Part shown: in pieces, positions 1 through 11,924 of the stretch
Position numbering within the stretch: the stretch's first letter is position 1
Layout: each line of letters opens with the position of its first letter
Assembly (NCBI RefSeq): GCF_910592395.1
Contig: NC_088309.1
Span: 9,116,501-9,180,500, forward strand
From: Lineus longissimus
Lineage: Eukaryota; Nemertea; Pilidiophora; Heteronemertea; Lineidae
Direction of reading: 5' to 3'
DNA length: 64,000 nucleotides
The notes under the pieces: model-generated
What the model was told of the DNA's origin: nothing
The model's database searches: none
The model's input: only the letters and a program-made list of their open reading frames with translations
Position numbers and translations under genes: made by a program

Positions 1-3000
1 ATATCTGGGACCATCCTCAAGTTCCAGGCCTACTGTCGTGGGTACATCGAGAGACAGAACCTCAAGAAACGCAAGGTTAGTATGCAGTCATCATAATCAT
101 GTTTGTTATCAATGTGGTGCTCTCCATCCAGTGCCCGTGACAACAGCTTGCTACCGGTATCCTACAAATATTGTCCACTGCCGATCAGACAGCCCATGTA
201 TTGACCTAAAAAGTGACAAGATTTCCCTAAATCATTTTGGTTTTGCCTTTCCCAAATATTTGCATTTTGAACAAAGTTGCCAAAGGCTTTGAAGACACCC
301 TTTCGAAAATGTTTTTTGTGTACACAAGTAGAATTCTTTAGGCCAGCTTTACTTTGCATTAGTGCCCTTGGACAAGAGCTATCCCTTTTAGTTAGCAGAC
401 CTAGGATTAGATAGGGCTGTTTGCCCTCTTAGCCATGGGGTGTGTGTATGGCCCCAGTCTTGTATAACGACCTTTAGGTCAACTAATTGACTGGGTTTTC
501 CTACAAAAATCTTGCATAATAGGTCGAACAATTGATTAAACGAGAAAATCTGTACGTGGACATATGCCGGTTTTGAGCACTAGCGGAGAGCATTGGGATT
601 ATACCAAGGGGACACTACATGACATTAGGCTAGCTGTCTGATCTGCTGGGGTAAGTTATAATCTATGCCATGGCTTGCACTTTAACCCACTTTATTTATA
701 AAACGGTCGGGGGGGGGGGGGGGGGTGGCATATGTTCAAATAACTTCATATTTCATGAGATATAACCTAAAGGTAGATTGTGATTGCTATACCATGTGGG
801 CTGATACACACCTTCACCCATGGTTGTGTCCCAGGGACCAACTCCAGGTACCCAAGAACTTTACCAGGAGGAATGAAATGGTTGGTGTCACCAAGCTGGC
901 ACCAGATGACACCACTGATCTTAACCATCGCATCATGCTCAATTCCTTCTTGCAGGTTCAGAATCTTGCCGTCAAGTGCATCCAAAGAAATGTGCGCAAG
1001 TTCCTCTACATCCAGTCGTGGCCTTGGTGGAGATTGTATACCAAAGTATTGCCGATCCTGAATGTGCATCGGACAGAGGAGGAGCTCAAAGACAGAGCGG
1101 TAAGCATCTGAGCTGGATACCCGGGGATTCAGGAATCCAGGACCTTGAAAATAGGACAAGTGGAATTTGTAGTCAAAGTGCGCCTAAATGCTGGTTTCAG
1201 TTCTCAAATCCCTGAATGTCCAAATGCTATGAAGATGATGGAAGAAAAGGTTGGGATGACTGTCAATACAATTGTGACAGTGAATTTTGTGATAAACTTT
1301 CTGAAAACCACCATGCAAGGTTTGCTAAACTTGCAGTTAAGATATCACAACTCCTATTGATGTTGAAACGGCAACGAATAATCATGTAATGAAACGCTTC
1401 AACCATGTCATACCTCACTCTGTCTGAGCCTGATGTCTTGAACAGTAAAAAGCACTTGATCAAATTGTTTGGAACGACACCACTTGTCGATAGTGTGGTA
1501 TAATTAAGTGAATTAGTGCTCCTTGAACGATGAAAGGAGACACTTAAATCAGTTGTAACATTTCGAGGGGAACGCTTTGAACAGATCAATGAAATTCCTT
1601 TACATTGAAAAGTGCTTCAAGGAAATAGCATCTGAAAATTTAATGCAGTTCATGGTCAATTCACCACTTCACTTGTTCCTCCTCCTTGGCCTTAGACTGT
1701 GTTGCTCTTGTTTTGGTGCTTGCATTTGATCAGTGCATGAGACATCACCTCAAGCACTCCGATAGAGAATGATTTCCCGATGCACATAGTGTCACTGGCA
1801 TAATTTTGAATGCTGGTGCAAAAATGTAGATGAATAAAGTTGTTGAAGTTATTTTGTTGGGGATCTGGAACCCTAGATGGAACAAACATGAGTTTTAATC
1901 TATAGTTGATAGGACCGAATGAACATGACATGAAATGAAGTTTTCCTTCTCAGCTCTTGTTTACAACACATCACTGCATTCATTCTTGTTTTGACTGGCA
2001 TGTTTAGTACACTTCGTCCATTGCAGGTGGAGCTGGAGCAGCTGATGCTGAAGTTGGAGAAGCTTGAAAAAGAGAGGAATGATTATAAGCACTCATGTGA
2101 TAAACTAGAGGATAAGGTGAGACTAGATCATTAGCATCCTTACCCTGTTAAGACGCAAGATGAATCGTATGGTCTGTTTGACAAAATGGAAGCATGAGGC
2201 ATGGCCCCTCCCCCCTTATTGTTGGAGGAAAATGATTTTTCAGGGCGCCTCTCCCCATGGAGCCAATGACTACTTCTAATCTTAGCCCATCTTGGCCAAT
2301 CTAGCTGTAGCCCATTTGAGCTGGCCCTCGGAGTTGACAGCTGTGGGCTCTAACATTAACAAACAATCCTGGCTCCAGTTTTACGCTAACCAGAAAACTG
2401 AATTGATACACATCACTTTGGTTTATCTCACTGCAACCCGTTATTCTTTTATATTGCACGATAAGCATGGTTATAGTGCTTGGTTTATGCACTTTTTGTC
2501 TCTTTTTTCTCTGGGCCACTATTCTGTAACTGGTTAATCTCTAAAGTTGAAATAGGCTGTTTTCTGTAAATGTATAAGTTCTATGAAGATACAGTACCAT
2601 CCAAAATGAAATGCTTTCAAGTTCTGTTTGTTTTTGCAGTTGGCGGAGATCTCAGCTGATTTCCTTGAGGAGAATACGACATCGCACCAAGCTGCTGAGA
2701 TGTTAGAAGTCGAACAGGCAGAAAGGATGCGATTAGAGAAAGAATTGAGAGATGTACAGGTAAGGGAGCATCTCAGAATTCCTCATGATGCTTATAGAGT
2801 AGACCCCCAAAGCATTTTACTTGTTGTTAAAACAATGATCAATTCTTGCAAGCATTTTATCAGGAGGTTATTAAAGTAAATGTGAAATGACCTCATCTTC
2901 ACAGCATATTTTGAAAACGACTGAACCAAGATATCATACATTGTTGTATGTGAAACCTAATTCATGCATTTGATACATGTGGAGGTTTCCGATGTATGTG

Positions 3001-6000
3001 TCATTTCCTGTAGACATAGTGTATATTTGATGACCATTAGGGCTCCAGGCCTATTGACATTTCTGTCGCAGTTGTTGAGAGATCTTTTTCTATAAAAGAC
3101 GTTCAGTGTATACAACGGGTTAGATTTTCTTCTATTAGGATTATCAGTGTGTCTGATTCAAAATTGGCATAATGTTGAAATGTCAATTCTTGGAATCTTT
3201 ATCTGGGTATTACTAGTTATTGTGGAATAGGAATTTTATCAAATGGGATATCTTGAATGTTTTTCTTTGACAAAGATGATTTTCTGGATCTGGTGTTTGT
3301 AAGTTGTGAGGAAAAAAAAGCCTGACGTTGCAGGAGTTGTGTGACTTGTTTATCATCATACGACTGAATGCATTTGCAGTCCAGAACATTATGACGCTTG
3401 ATGTCATCTGCCTGATAACGTGTCATCAAAAGCTCTCTTTAGAATAGCATGTAGAGCCAGAGGGTTGAAGAAAATAGGGTTTGTTCTCCAACCCCAGGTA
3501 ACCTTGAGTGTAACTAGACCAAAAAATCATTTATCAGCAATGAGTTTATGAGTTTCTCTACCTGTGGCCTGCTCTCAAGCTAACTACACTCTTCCAACTT
3601 GTTGTTGCCATTTTATGACAAGGTGCTAGCTACTGGAGCATTTACACCTGATAGCCCAACTTGTGTATACCTGGGTTGTGCGCTATGTAATCTTTTTGAC
3701 TTGCTTTTCTCCGCTAGGTATGAGGCCTAGTATTTCTCCTCCTGGGCCTATTGTCTGTGCGTTCCCAGTACCTGGATGCAACACTATTTTAGCATTGTTT
3801 GGATGTCTCCTATAGTGTAAGCTGTCAGTGTGTTCATGTTTGCATGCTAAACTACCTCATTCTTAGACGTGCGAGGTTGTCTCGACGGATAGTCTCTTGG
3901 CCGATATCCTTTCCTTCCTTCTACACAGCTGGATGTGCTACCACTGCCAGTTCCTTCTGTCCTGGGCCTCTGTTTTGGATCTTTTCTTTCTCATTCTCGG
4001 ACCCCTGTGTTGCCGATCTTGGCATTCCTCGTTTCCTTTTAATTTTGTCTGCAGCACACACACAAACCTACTCTCATTTTCTCAACTTTGTCAGTAGATG
4101 TGCTGTTATTCTTCGGATATCACTCCAATGGATCCATTTTAAAATCTACCTGTTTTAAACCAGGCTATGTTGGACCATTTTTAGACTCAATCCGTTGTCA
4201 ACTATTGTAAAAGGATGGTGACCTGGAAACTTATTGTGGAGCTGGGCACAATTCCATCAACTGTTGTACATGTATGCATTTTGATACATTCTGTAGAGAA
4301 TAATGCATGGCAATGCAACAAGCAAGAGATAGGGCTAGCTTTCCCCCGCCCTGCAAAAAGGTGCAGCCAGCCAAGAGTTGCATAAAAAAGGGAAAGGCAG
4401 ACCTACCACAGAAGAAAACAGTTTGACAGGAAGGGAAATTTTATTGATCATCCTTGTGACTGATTTGAAGCCCTTGAAGCTGAGAGAGTTGCATTAGTGT
4501 GTCATGTTCTCATATGACAAGTGTTTTTTCAGCAAGATAAGATACAGCTTAATCAACAGTTTGGTCCTCTTGACTACAGCCGTGTATGTTTGTTTCAGTC
4601 GCGGCAGGCAGGCCTACAGCGGAAGAATGAACAACTTGAGATGGAGGTGATGCAGGCTCGGCTCTGGCAAAGTGCAATGGATGGGGAGGTGGACGACGAT
4701 GACGGAGATAGTAAGTGACTTCATTCATTGAAAACTGTTCCTCGGGGTTCTGAACACATAGTCGTGGGCTTTGTACTCTTGCAGATTGCAAAGTTTTAAC
4801 TGAGAAGGTTTTAGATTACTGATTGTACTGGTGGGGTAATGTTTCAGTTTGATGACACACTTGGCTGCTTTAATATATTGCTCAGACAATCCAAAAGAGA
4901 AGGACACTTGAAAGTACAATTTTCTTCTGTATTTGTCTAGGCTTGACCATTGAAGGGCTCTTAGGATTAGAATGGGTTGAATGACAAGCTTTGACTAAAC
5001 TCAACAGTTACCAATTCATCGAAAGCTCTTCTAATCTTGTTTCACTATTTTCAACTAATGACCCCTTGATTTTAATCCCTTGAGGTTTAACACCAGCAAC
5101 ATTTTGCCAGGGGTCTATTCAAATTTCAATTAATATCGAATTGATCTCTCTGCATTGCTACTGTTTGGTCTGAAACCTGTAACCAGCGACGCTACGTTGG
5201 TTGGCGTTGTCTGCTACACACATTGGGTTAATATTGTTAGAAGTTTTGAGCATACTGTTGCATCTGCCTGTGCATTCCGTCTGGGAAGTAAATCATGTTG
5301 CCGAGGGATGCAGAAATGTTGCTATTTCCGTTCCCTGTTTCAGCAGCTTATTACTGGTGTAATTAGGGTTGTTTCGTTGAAGAGACACAACTGTTTACTC
5401 CTGGCACAGGTGGTGGCCTACCTGTTTCAATATTTAACATGGCTTCACGGTTGCAGTGTTAGGTGCGTGTGTGGTGCAGGCACCGTGTGTGGTTAACCTC
5501 TGTTGAAAGAGTTGTATCAGATTTTGTGTTCAGATAGATACAAACTGACTTTATGCATTTACCTGTTTGAAGACGAATTACTTGGCTAATAATTTGATGA
5601 TTCAATTGGCACCAACTGTGAACAGAAGTGATAGGCACTGCCGAGGATTTAAAAAGTCAAAAAGTCAAAAATTCATTGTCAATCATATGTAGCAAGTTCT
5701 TTGAAAATCACCTGTTCGTTCTTAATGTCATGAATGGCAAGTGAAAAGTGACACATAACATGTGAAAACGTGAACCCTATCTATACATGGTCTGATAGAC
5801 AGTATTTGCTGTCAGAAATACTGACAACACTCATCTTATGTATTCCTATATTTTCAGGTGATGTTTACAAACAGAGGTATGACCGTGCCAAGCGAGAGCT
5901 GGAGTTCACCAAGAAGAAGATGCAGCAGGAACATGAGGAGAAGATCGAACAAGAGCATTCCATTAAAAAACAAGTTGAACGAAAGGTAACATAACTTTTT

Positions 6001-9000
6001 TTCCACTTCAAGAATGTGAGCTGTTGAAAAAAGTATCCAAAAAGGTGTACATGTGCCTATTAGTCAAGTCAATCATGACAAAACTGGTGCCATTTGGAAG
6101 TAAAATGTGTGCTTTCAGATGAAGGGGCTGGTATTGTAGTTGGAATTCTGTTGCAATCGTGCAGTGTCAATGCTATTGAAGACATTTATTTATTTACATA
6201 ATATTAAGATGTATATAGGCTTTATAGTTGTATTTATTGAAAATCTAAATATTAGGAATAACACCAAGGGATTACAACTTTTCTTGCTGAGAAACGGAAA
6301 GTAGAGCTGTTCCCTCTTCATTTTAACGACAGGAGTGCCGGATTATGTAACAGCAGTAAAGCATCATTACATAACAGCAGTATTATCCATTTCTGTATTA
6401 TTGCCAATTTCTTCCTGCAGCTGCTGGAGGCGTTAGAGGAAGCTGATGAACAGAAAAGAATTGGTGCCAGTCAGAAGCGGAAGTCGCTGAAGTTAAACGC
6501 TGACCTGCAGGACATGAGGTTGCATCTTGAGGAACAGATCAGTCGGAATGCAGACTTAGAAAAGAAACAGAGGAAGTGAGTAGGGTGTTTACTGATAAAA
6601 ATGGCAGTTTGGAGCACTGGGGAGGTGCTGTGTGTCGTTAATTGTTGAGGAGAAACCAGGATTTCAAAGTTAATTCGACAGTGCGGTTCTGGATGAAATG
6701 TATTAAGTTGTGCTTCAAGTTATCCTTTTTGCATGGCACATAATGTGTTTTCTTTTAGATCTGATAAATGAAAAATCTTCTTTTCAGGTTTGATGCTGAA
6801 TTAGCGCGACAACGGGACGAGGCTGGTACGGAACACAGCCAGCGGGTGTCGCTAGAACGTGAACGGGACCAGCTGATCGCCGAGAACTTCTCATTAAAAC
6901 AACAAATCGATCATTTACAGAGTGAGTTAGACTCGCAGGGAGATCAGCTGCATCGGCTACAAAATGAACTCCGCGACCTTGAGGACGTTGGCAGCAAGGA
7001 CGACAAGGAGGTCATGGCCTTGAAACGTACCAAATATGACCTTGAAATAAAATGTGCGGACCAAGAGGAGGAATTGGATGAGCAGGCGGGACAGATACAG
7101 CAATTAGGACAGGTATGGATAGAAATAGACGAACATTTGTCTTTGAAATGAAACATATTATTTTGGTACTGATACTGAAATGTCTATAGAGATGTACTAT
7201 TAAAAAAGAAATGTTAACTTTTTTTGATGTTTTCTGAAAAGACCAGTGGGTCTGTCAGATTGAACAGAAGGATTTCTTGTTTCTGATATCTCCCTCAACT
7301 CGAAATTCTCAATGTTTGCAGGCAAAGCTTCGGTTAGAAATGACGTCTGAAAAGCAGCGGCAGCAGCACCAAAAGGACCTCGAGGACAAAGATACAGAAA
7401 TTGAGGATATGAGATATAGTACACAAAAAAGAGTGAGTTGATAAGTTGTTGGTGTAGCTAGTTATCAGGAAAAAGATCAGCATGTCTTGTGGAAGTAACA
7501 AGTCAACGAGATTTTTTTGTTTTGTTTGGGCATACATGGATGTCTGTCTCTGCATATTTCAGGTTAAACAGTTAGAAATGCAGATTGAGGATGAGTATGA
7601 AGAAAAACAGAGGGCGCTGAAAGAAAAGAGGGAACTTGAACGCCAACTCAACGACTTCAACACGAGGACACCCATCAGGGACAGAGGTAATTAGCAAATT
7701 ATTGAATGAATGAAGTTTGGATTCTGATTCTGTATTTGATAATACAATTGTCAAGGGACAGGGGCATACTGATAGTGCCAAAGAGTTGTCTTTTTTGCCC
7801 AACTATTTGCTCAAGATCCTAGAATAATTTTGCTTGCAAAACTAAATCACAGGATCTCAAAACTTTTTGGAATCGGAGACATTTCTTTAAAGGAAGTAGG
7901 CAACATGTTTACATATTTTAGACTCAATAATTTTACCCAGTGGTTGTCTTTTCTAGATGCGGAGAAGGGTTTGCGGCGAGATCTCAAGCGAACAAAAGCG
8001 TTATTGCGAGATGCTCAGAAAATGTTGGAAAGACAGAGGGATCCTGCTGGTACCAGGAATTCTATAAAACAGCTCAGAAATCAGGTATGTGGTAGACCCT
8101 TCAGACATACAGTACAGTGGTGATCCGATGCAATCTGACATGACCTTCATATTCAGAGACTGCACTTGGTTGGCAGTTTACCAGTCCTAACATTTGGATG
8201 AAAGAATTTGAAGTGTTGACTTAGGCATTTGTTGATCATGATGGCCTGCGTCAACTTAGTGTGATATCTCTGTTTCCTTCAACAATTTTCATTTCTTCCA
8301 TTTACAGTTAGAGGATGCTAACTTTGCCACAGCCGCTGCCGTCAAAGCCAGGAAGTCTATGGAACTCGAAGTCCAGGAAATCCAGCAACAACTGGATGTC
8401 ATCTCCAGGAGCAAACAGGAGGTATGTGCCTGCTTGTTACTGTTACTGCTGAGCTTAAAAATACTATGCCAATAAGCCTTTTGTTGCTGTGACATAGCTA
8501 CGACAATATAACGATTGTGATGAAAAACAGCCACGGATCGGTAAAGTCAAGTACAAGACTTGGTAGCTCATTTTGAAAACGGATAAGAGATATATGACCG
8601 AGATGTTAATTATTTAGCAGAACATTAACATGAGTTTTCACTTATTTTGCTCTAGGGATTGAAGGAGGTACTAGTAGAGTGTACAGATTTGGGGTTTGGG
8701 TATTCTGTCACCATGGACATCCTATACCAAGCATGAGCATGAGTTTGCTCCCAACAGTTGGGCCATTGTCATTGCTCTTCCCAGGCCAAATGGATGTTTG
8801 GAGATAAGAAATTATTGGTTCTGCAGTCTTGATTGCTCAGATTATGAAATATTTCACCTAAAATCAGTAATCATGCTTGCACAGCGAATCCTCCTCCTGT
8901 GCATGGTCAGCTTTGCAAATCAAATTAGAAATCATCCTGCTAGGTCCTGTACTGACGAAGGAAAACACCCTCTGATAGAAATAGGTGCTCCTCTGCAAAG

Positions 9001-11924
9001 CATGGAGAATACCAAATTATGTAAATGGAATATATTTGTTGCTTTTCTTCCCTTTTGCTGATGGTGCATGGATGGTTTAAAATGCCAATGCCACAGTGTT
9101 TGTATTGATAACACATCAAACTTGATTTGGGCTCAAATATGGAAATCAACCATCAAAAACATTTATTTTGGAATGGTATTTGGAGTATTGTCTCTTGCAA
9201 CAAAAGTATTTGAATAGAACGAGAAGTGATATGGCAACAAACCTCAACAACTTGGTGTTCAGTAAATTCTAGTCAGAACTAATACCACGCAGGTTCTTTC
9301 TAAGACTTAGATGTATTTCAGCACTATTCATGGATACAGAGTCTCAGCAGTACTTGTATTGACACTCCATGATACAGACTGATAAGTATTTTCCTCATTT
9401 CTTTTTCTAGGCTGAAGAAAAAGGCTCTGCTTTAGCACGAGAAAAGAACGAGATAGAAAGTCGGTTAGAAGACCACGATGAAGAATATGCAGAACTCATG
9501 AAAAAATACAAGGCGGTTGTACAACAGGTAGAGTATTTCCTTGATGATTGCGATAGCTGTTTAGATAAGTATTATCTCTAGCTGTTTAGATAAGTATTAT
9601 CTCTAGCTGTTTAGATAGGTATTATCTCTAGTCTTGGCATGTTGATCATCGTGTGAAAACATCGGTTATTCTGTTGGCGATTTGTTCATACCTTGAAGTG
9701 GGGAAAGAGAGGAAGACATGATGGGGCTTTGATACCGTAACTAGAATGCCTGTACGTAACTGTAGGAATGGGAGAGTGATATTCATAACCAGGCGAACGA
9801 ACCAATCTCCATCACAGAGGTCTCATGTTGCTGGTTGTTGTTGGAGATTAAGATGGTTGCTCTTCCGATAATCCGACAGAACTTATCCAGTTATCTTCAC
9901 TTGTGTGATTTGTATTTTCCAGCAATCTGCCGACAACATTACTATATCTGACCAGTGCCAACAGATCATGGACCTCCATAGTGAAAAACAAACCTTGCAT
10001 GAACAGGTAAGCCCCAATTCACTCCAGCAAATAGATGTTGCATTCCCTGGGGGTCACACCATATTTTGTCTGATAGTGATAGACTTCCATTGTTGCCTTG
10101 TACATGATTATAATGATTTGTATCTTATGTAGAAGAATCGCATGGATGAAGAATAATACTGCCAGTCAACAACAGCCATGATGAAATACAGGTCAAAGTT
10201 TAATAGTTAAGTTTTTGAATGCTATATTTTCTAGGTGATGCAATTACAAACGCGGGTAGATTATATGACACAGGAGTTCACAGATAAACAAGCATTACTC
10301 AGGAACGAAGCAAAAATTCGGGAGCTGGACTCCAAGGTTGACTTGGAGAGGACTGTAAGACAGCGGTTAGAGGTAAGCTGATGGGTGGTGGTCTGAGTTG
10401 TTAAGAAATTTAACTGCTTTTAATACTCTGCAATGGATCATTGACTTCTCATGATAAACTATTTGTATTAACTAAAATAGTAACAGAGCTTCTATTTGAT
10501 TTGTTATCTTCAAAGTCACTAAATGTTCATAACTTTTCAGGTTCAACACGAGAGGTTAAAAGACCAGTCTGATCGGTTAAATACCGAGCGGGACGACGCA
10601 ATCTCTAAGGAACAAAGGTCACAGGAGCTGAACAAACGAACTCAGCGACAACTTCGAGATCTTCGAGATGAGTTCGATGATGCGCAGAGAAAGGAAGCAG
10701 AAACTAGTCAAAAGAAACATGAAATAGTAAGTTAAAATTATAGTTGTGGAATCGGGGGATGGTTGGAAGAGGCTGAACTGGTCCATCCATAAATGTCAGT
10801 TGGAGAGGATGTCAAAATTACAAGAACGCTCTTTTATCGTTGATTGCAAGTTTAAAATGTGACATTTTGCTTGCAGGAGATGCGACTAGAGACGCTAGAA
10901 TCAGACTTTGAACAGAGTCAGTCTGATTTAAAGTTGGCATTTAAACGAATAGCAGACCTGCAGGCAGCTCTAGAAGAAGACATGGATTCTGATGATGATG
11001 AAAATGGCATCGGAATTGATCTTTCGGACAGGTAAGATGGCGGAAATATACAAATTGGTCATCGAAGAAACGATCATATCAGTCCTAGCACATGTTGAGG
11101 CCATCTGCAAAAAGCGCACATTAAATACAACAGTCAGCAGTGTGGTAATATGTCCCTAACATGAAGAATGAATTTGTTCTTAAGCTTTCAACATTATATA
11201 TAGATTTTATTACCTTAAAAATCACCAATGCATGTTATTGCAGGTCGCATCCAAATTATCTACACCATTAAATTTTTTACGACAAATTTATATTTTGACA
11301 ATTTTTTCACATTTCTTTTTGTGCTGTTTTTCTTACAGTGATTCAGACACAGACGTAGAATTTGCATCGAGTCATAGTAACTTAATGAATCATATGCGCA
11401 ACTCTGTTAGTACCACAGGCAGTCATGGCAGTTTGGACGACTTTTCTTCTCCAAAGTCGTATTCTAGTGCTAGGGACACGAGTCTTTCACCAGGTATGAT
11501 AGTTGTTGTGTGGTACTGCACCTATGTTTCCATAGTCTCTCTACACATTCCCAATGGTACCCATAACACCTAGTACACCTAATAAACTAAACCTGGTCTC
11601 CTAGGACTCTTTGCTTGTAACCCTTATTTTTCAGCACTCCCATGTAATCAAGTCATCCTGCATGAACCTACTATTTCTTATTAGTTTAGTTACCTTACAC
11701 GGAAATATGTTAGCGAATACAAACTGTCTTTGATGTCCTTACTTGTGTAAAATGAAGAAAAATTGCTCAGTTGATGTTATCTTTAGCTGCCCTGATTTAA
11801 GGGTTTTGATTTAAAGAGAGGCGGTTGTTCTAAAAAATATTCTGAATTCCGGAAAAGTTCTGTCTTAAGAATATAATAGTGTAACAGCTATTTATTCATT
11901 CCCTTGTCTTTTTCAGATTGCTAA
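1..11924 (+). CDS. MYO18A-like: Unconventional myosin XVIII-like, C-terminal tail (partial, 5' end outside window)
   Basis: Exons: 1-75, 956-1099, 2027-2116, 2640-2759, 4599-4710, 5858-5985, 6421-6575, 6788-7112, 7322-7432, 7563-7686, 7957-8084, 8308-8421, 9411-9527, 9923-10006, 10235-10372, 10541-10726, 10877-11031, 11339-11493, 11917-11924. All introns are GT-AG and phases agree, giving 822 codons plus stop. The protein opens inside an IQ-like neck ([18 protein letters not shown]), passes the myosin neck/tail junction ([13 protein letters not shown]) and continues as a long heptad coiled coil. Blocks typical of MYO18A follow: MEVMQARL then [55 protein letters not shown] and [18 protein letters not shown]. 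The tail ends in an acidic/serine-rich stretch ([10 protein letters not shown]). Known for the family: an actin-binding, poorly catalytic myosin of cytoskeleton and Golgi. The motor is not in view, so motor residues cannot be judged. MYO18A versus MYO18B is inferred from tail similarity. The last exon is uncertain because its in-frame stop comes after only two residues. Confidence 0.93.
709..725 (+). repeat. Poly-G tract in myosin intron
   Basis: An uninterrupted run of about 17 G lies in the first intron in view, some 230 bases before the acceptor at 955/956. It is a simple homopolymer with no flanking repeat structure. Confidence 0.9.
9556..9630 (+). repeat. Three 25-bp tandem repeats with an internal GATA dyad
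   Basis: Three near-identical 25-bp units begin 28 bases after the donor at 9527 in the myosin gene. Each unit contains AGATAAGTATTATCT, a perfect dyad (AGATAA/TTATCT around GTA). In RNA each unit could form a short hairpin, and in DNA it gives paired GATA motifs. The third copy has one G for A change that breaks the dyad. Confidence 0.9.

Noticed and set aside
725-1159. Long open frames on both strands around the second myosin exon in view
   Set aside because: They are shadows of exon 956-1099 extended through intron sequence. The myosin frame with donor 1100 is the conserved one.
4533-4598. Earlier start for the myosin exon at the AG before 4533
   Set aside because: The frame is open, but the extra residues ([11 protein letters not shown]...) interrupt the conserved tail alignment; the acceptor at 4598 gives the expected join LRDVQ-SRQAG.
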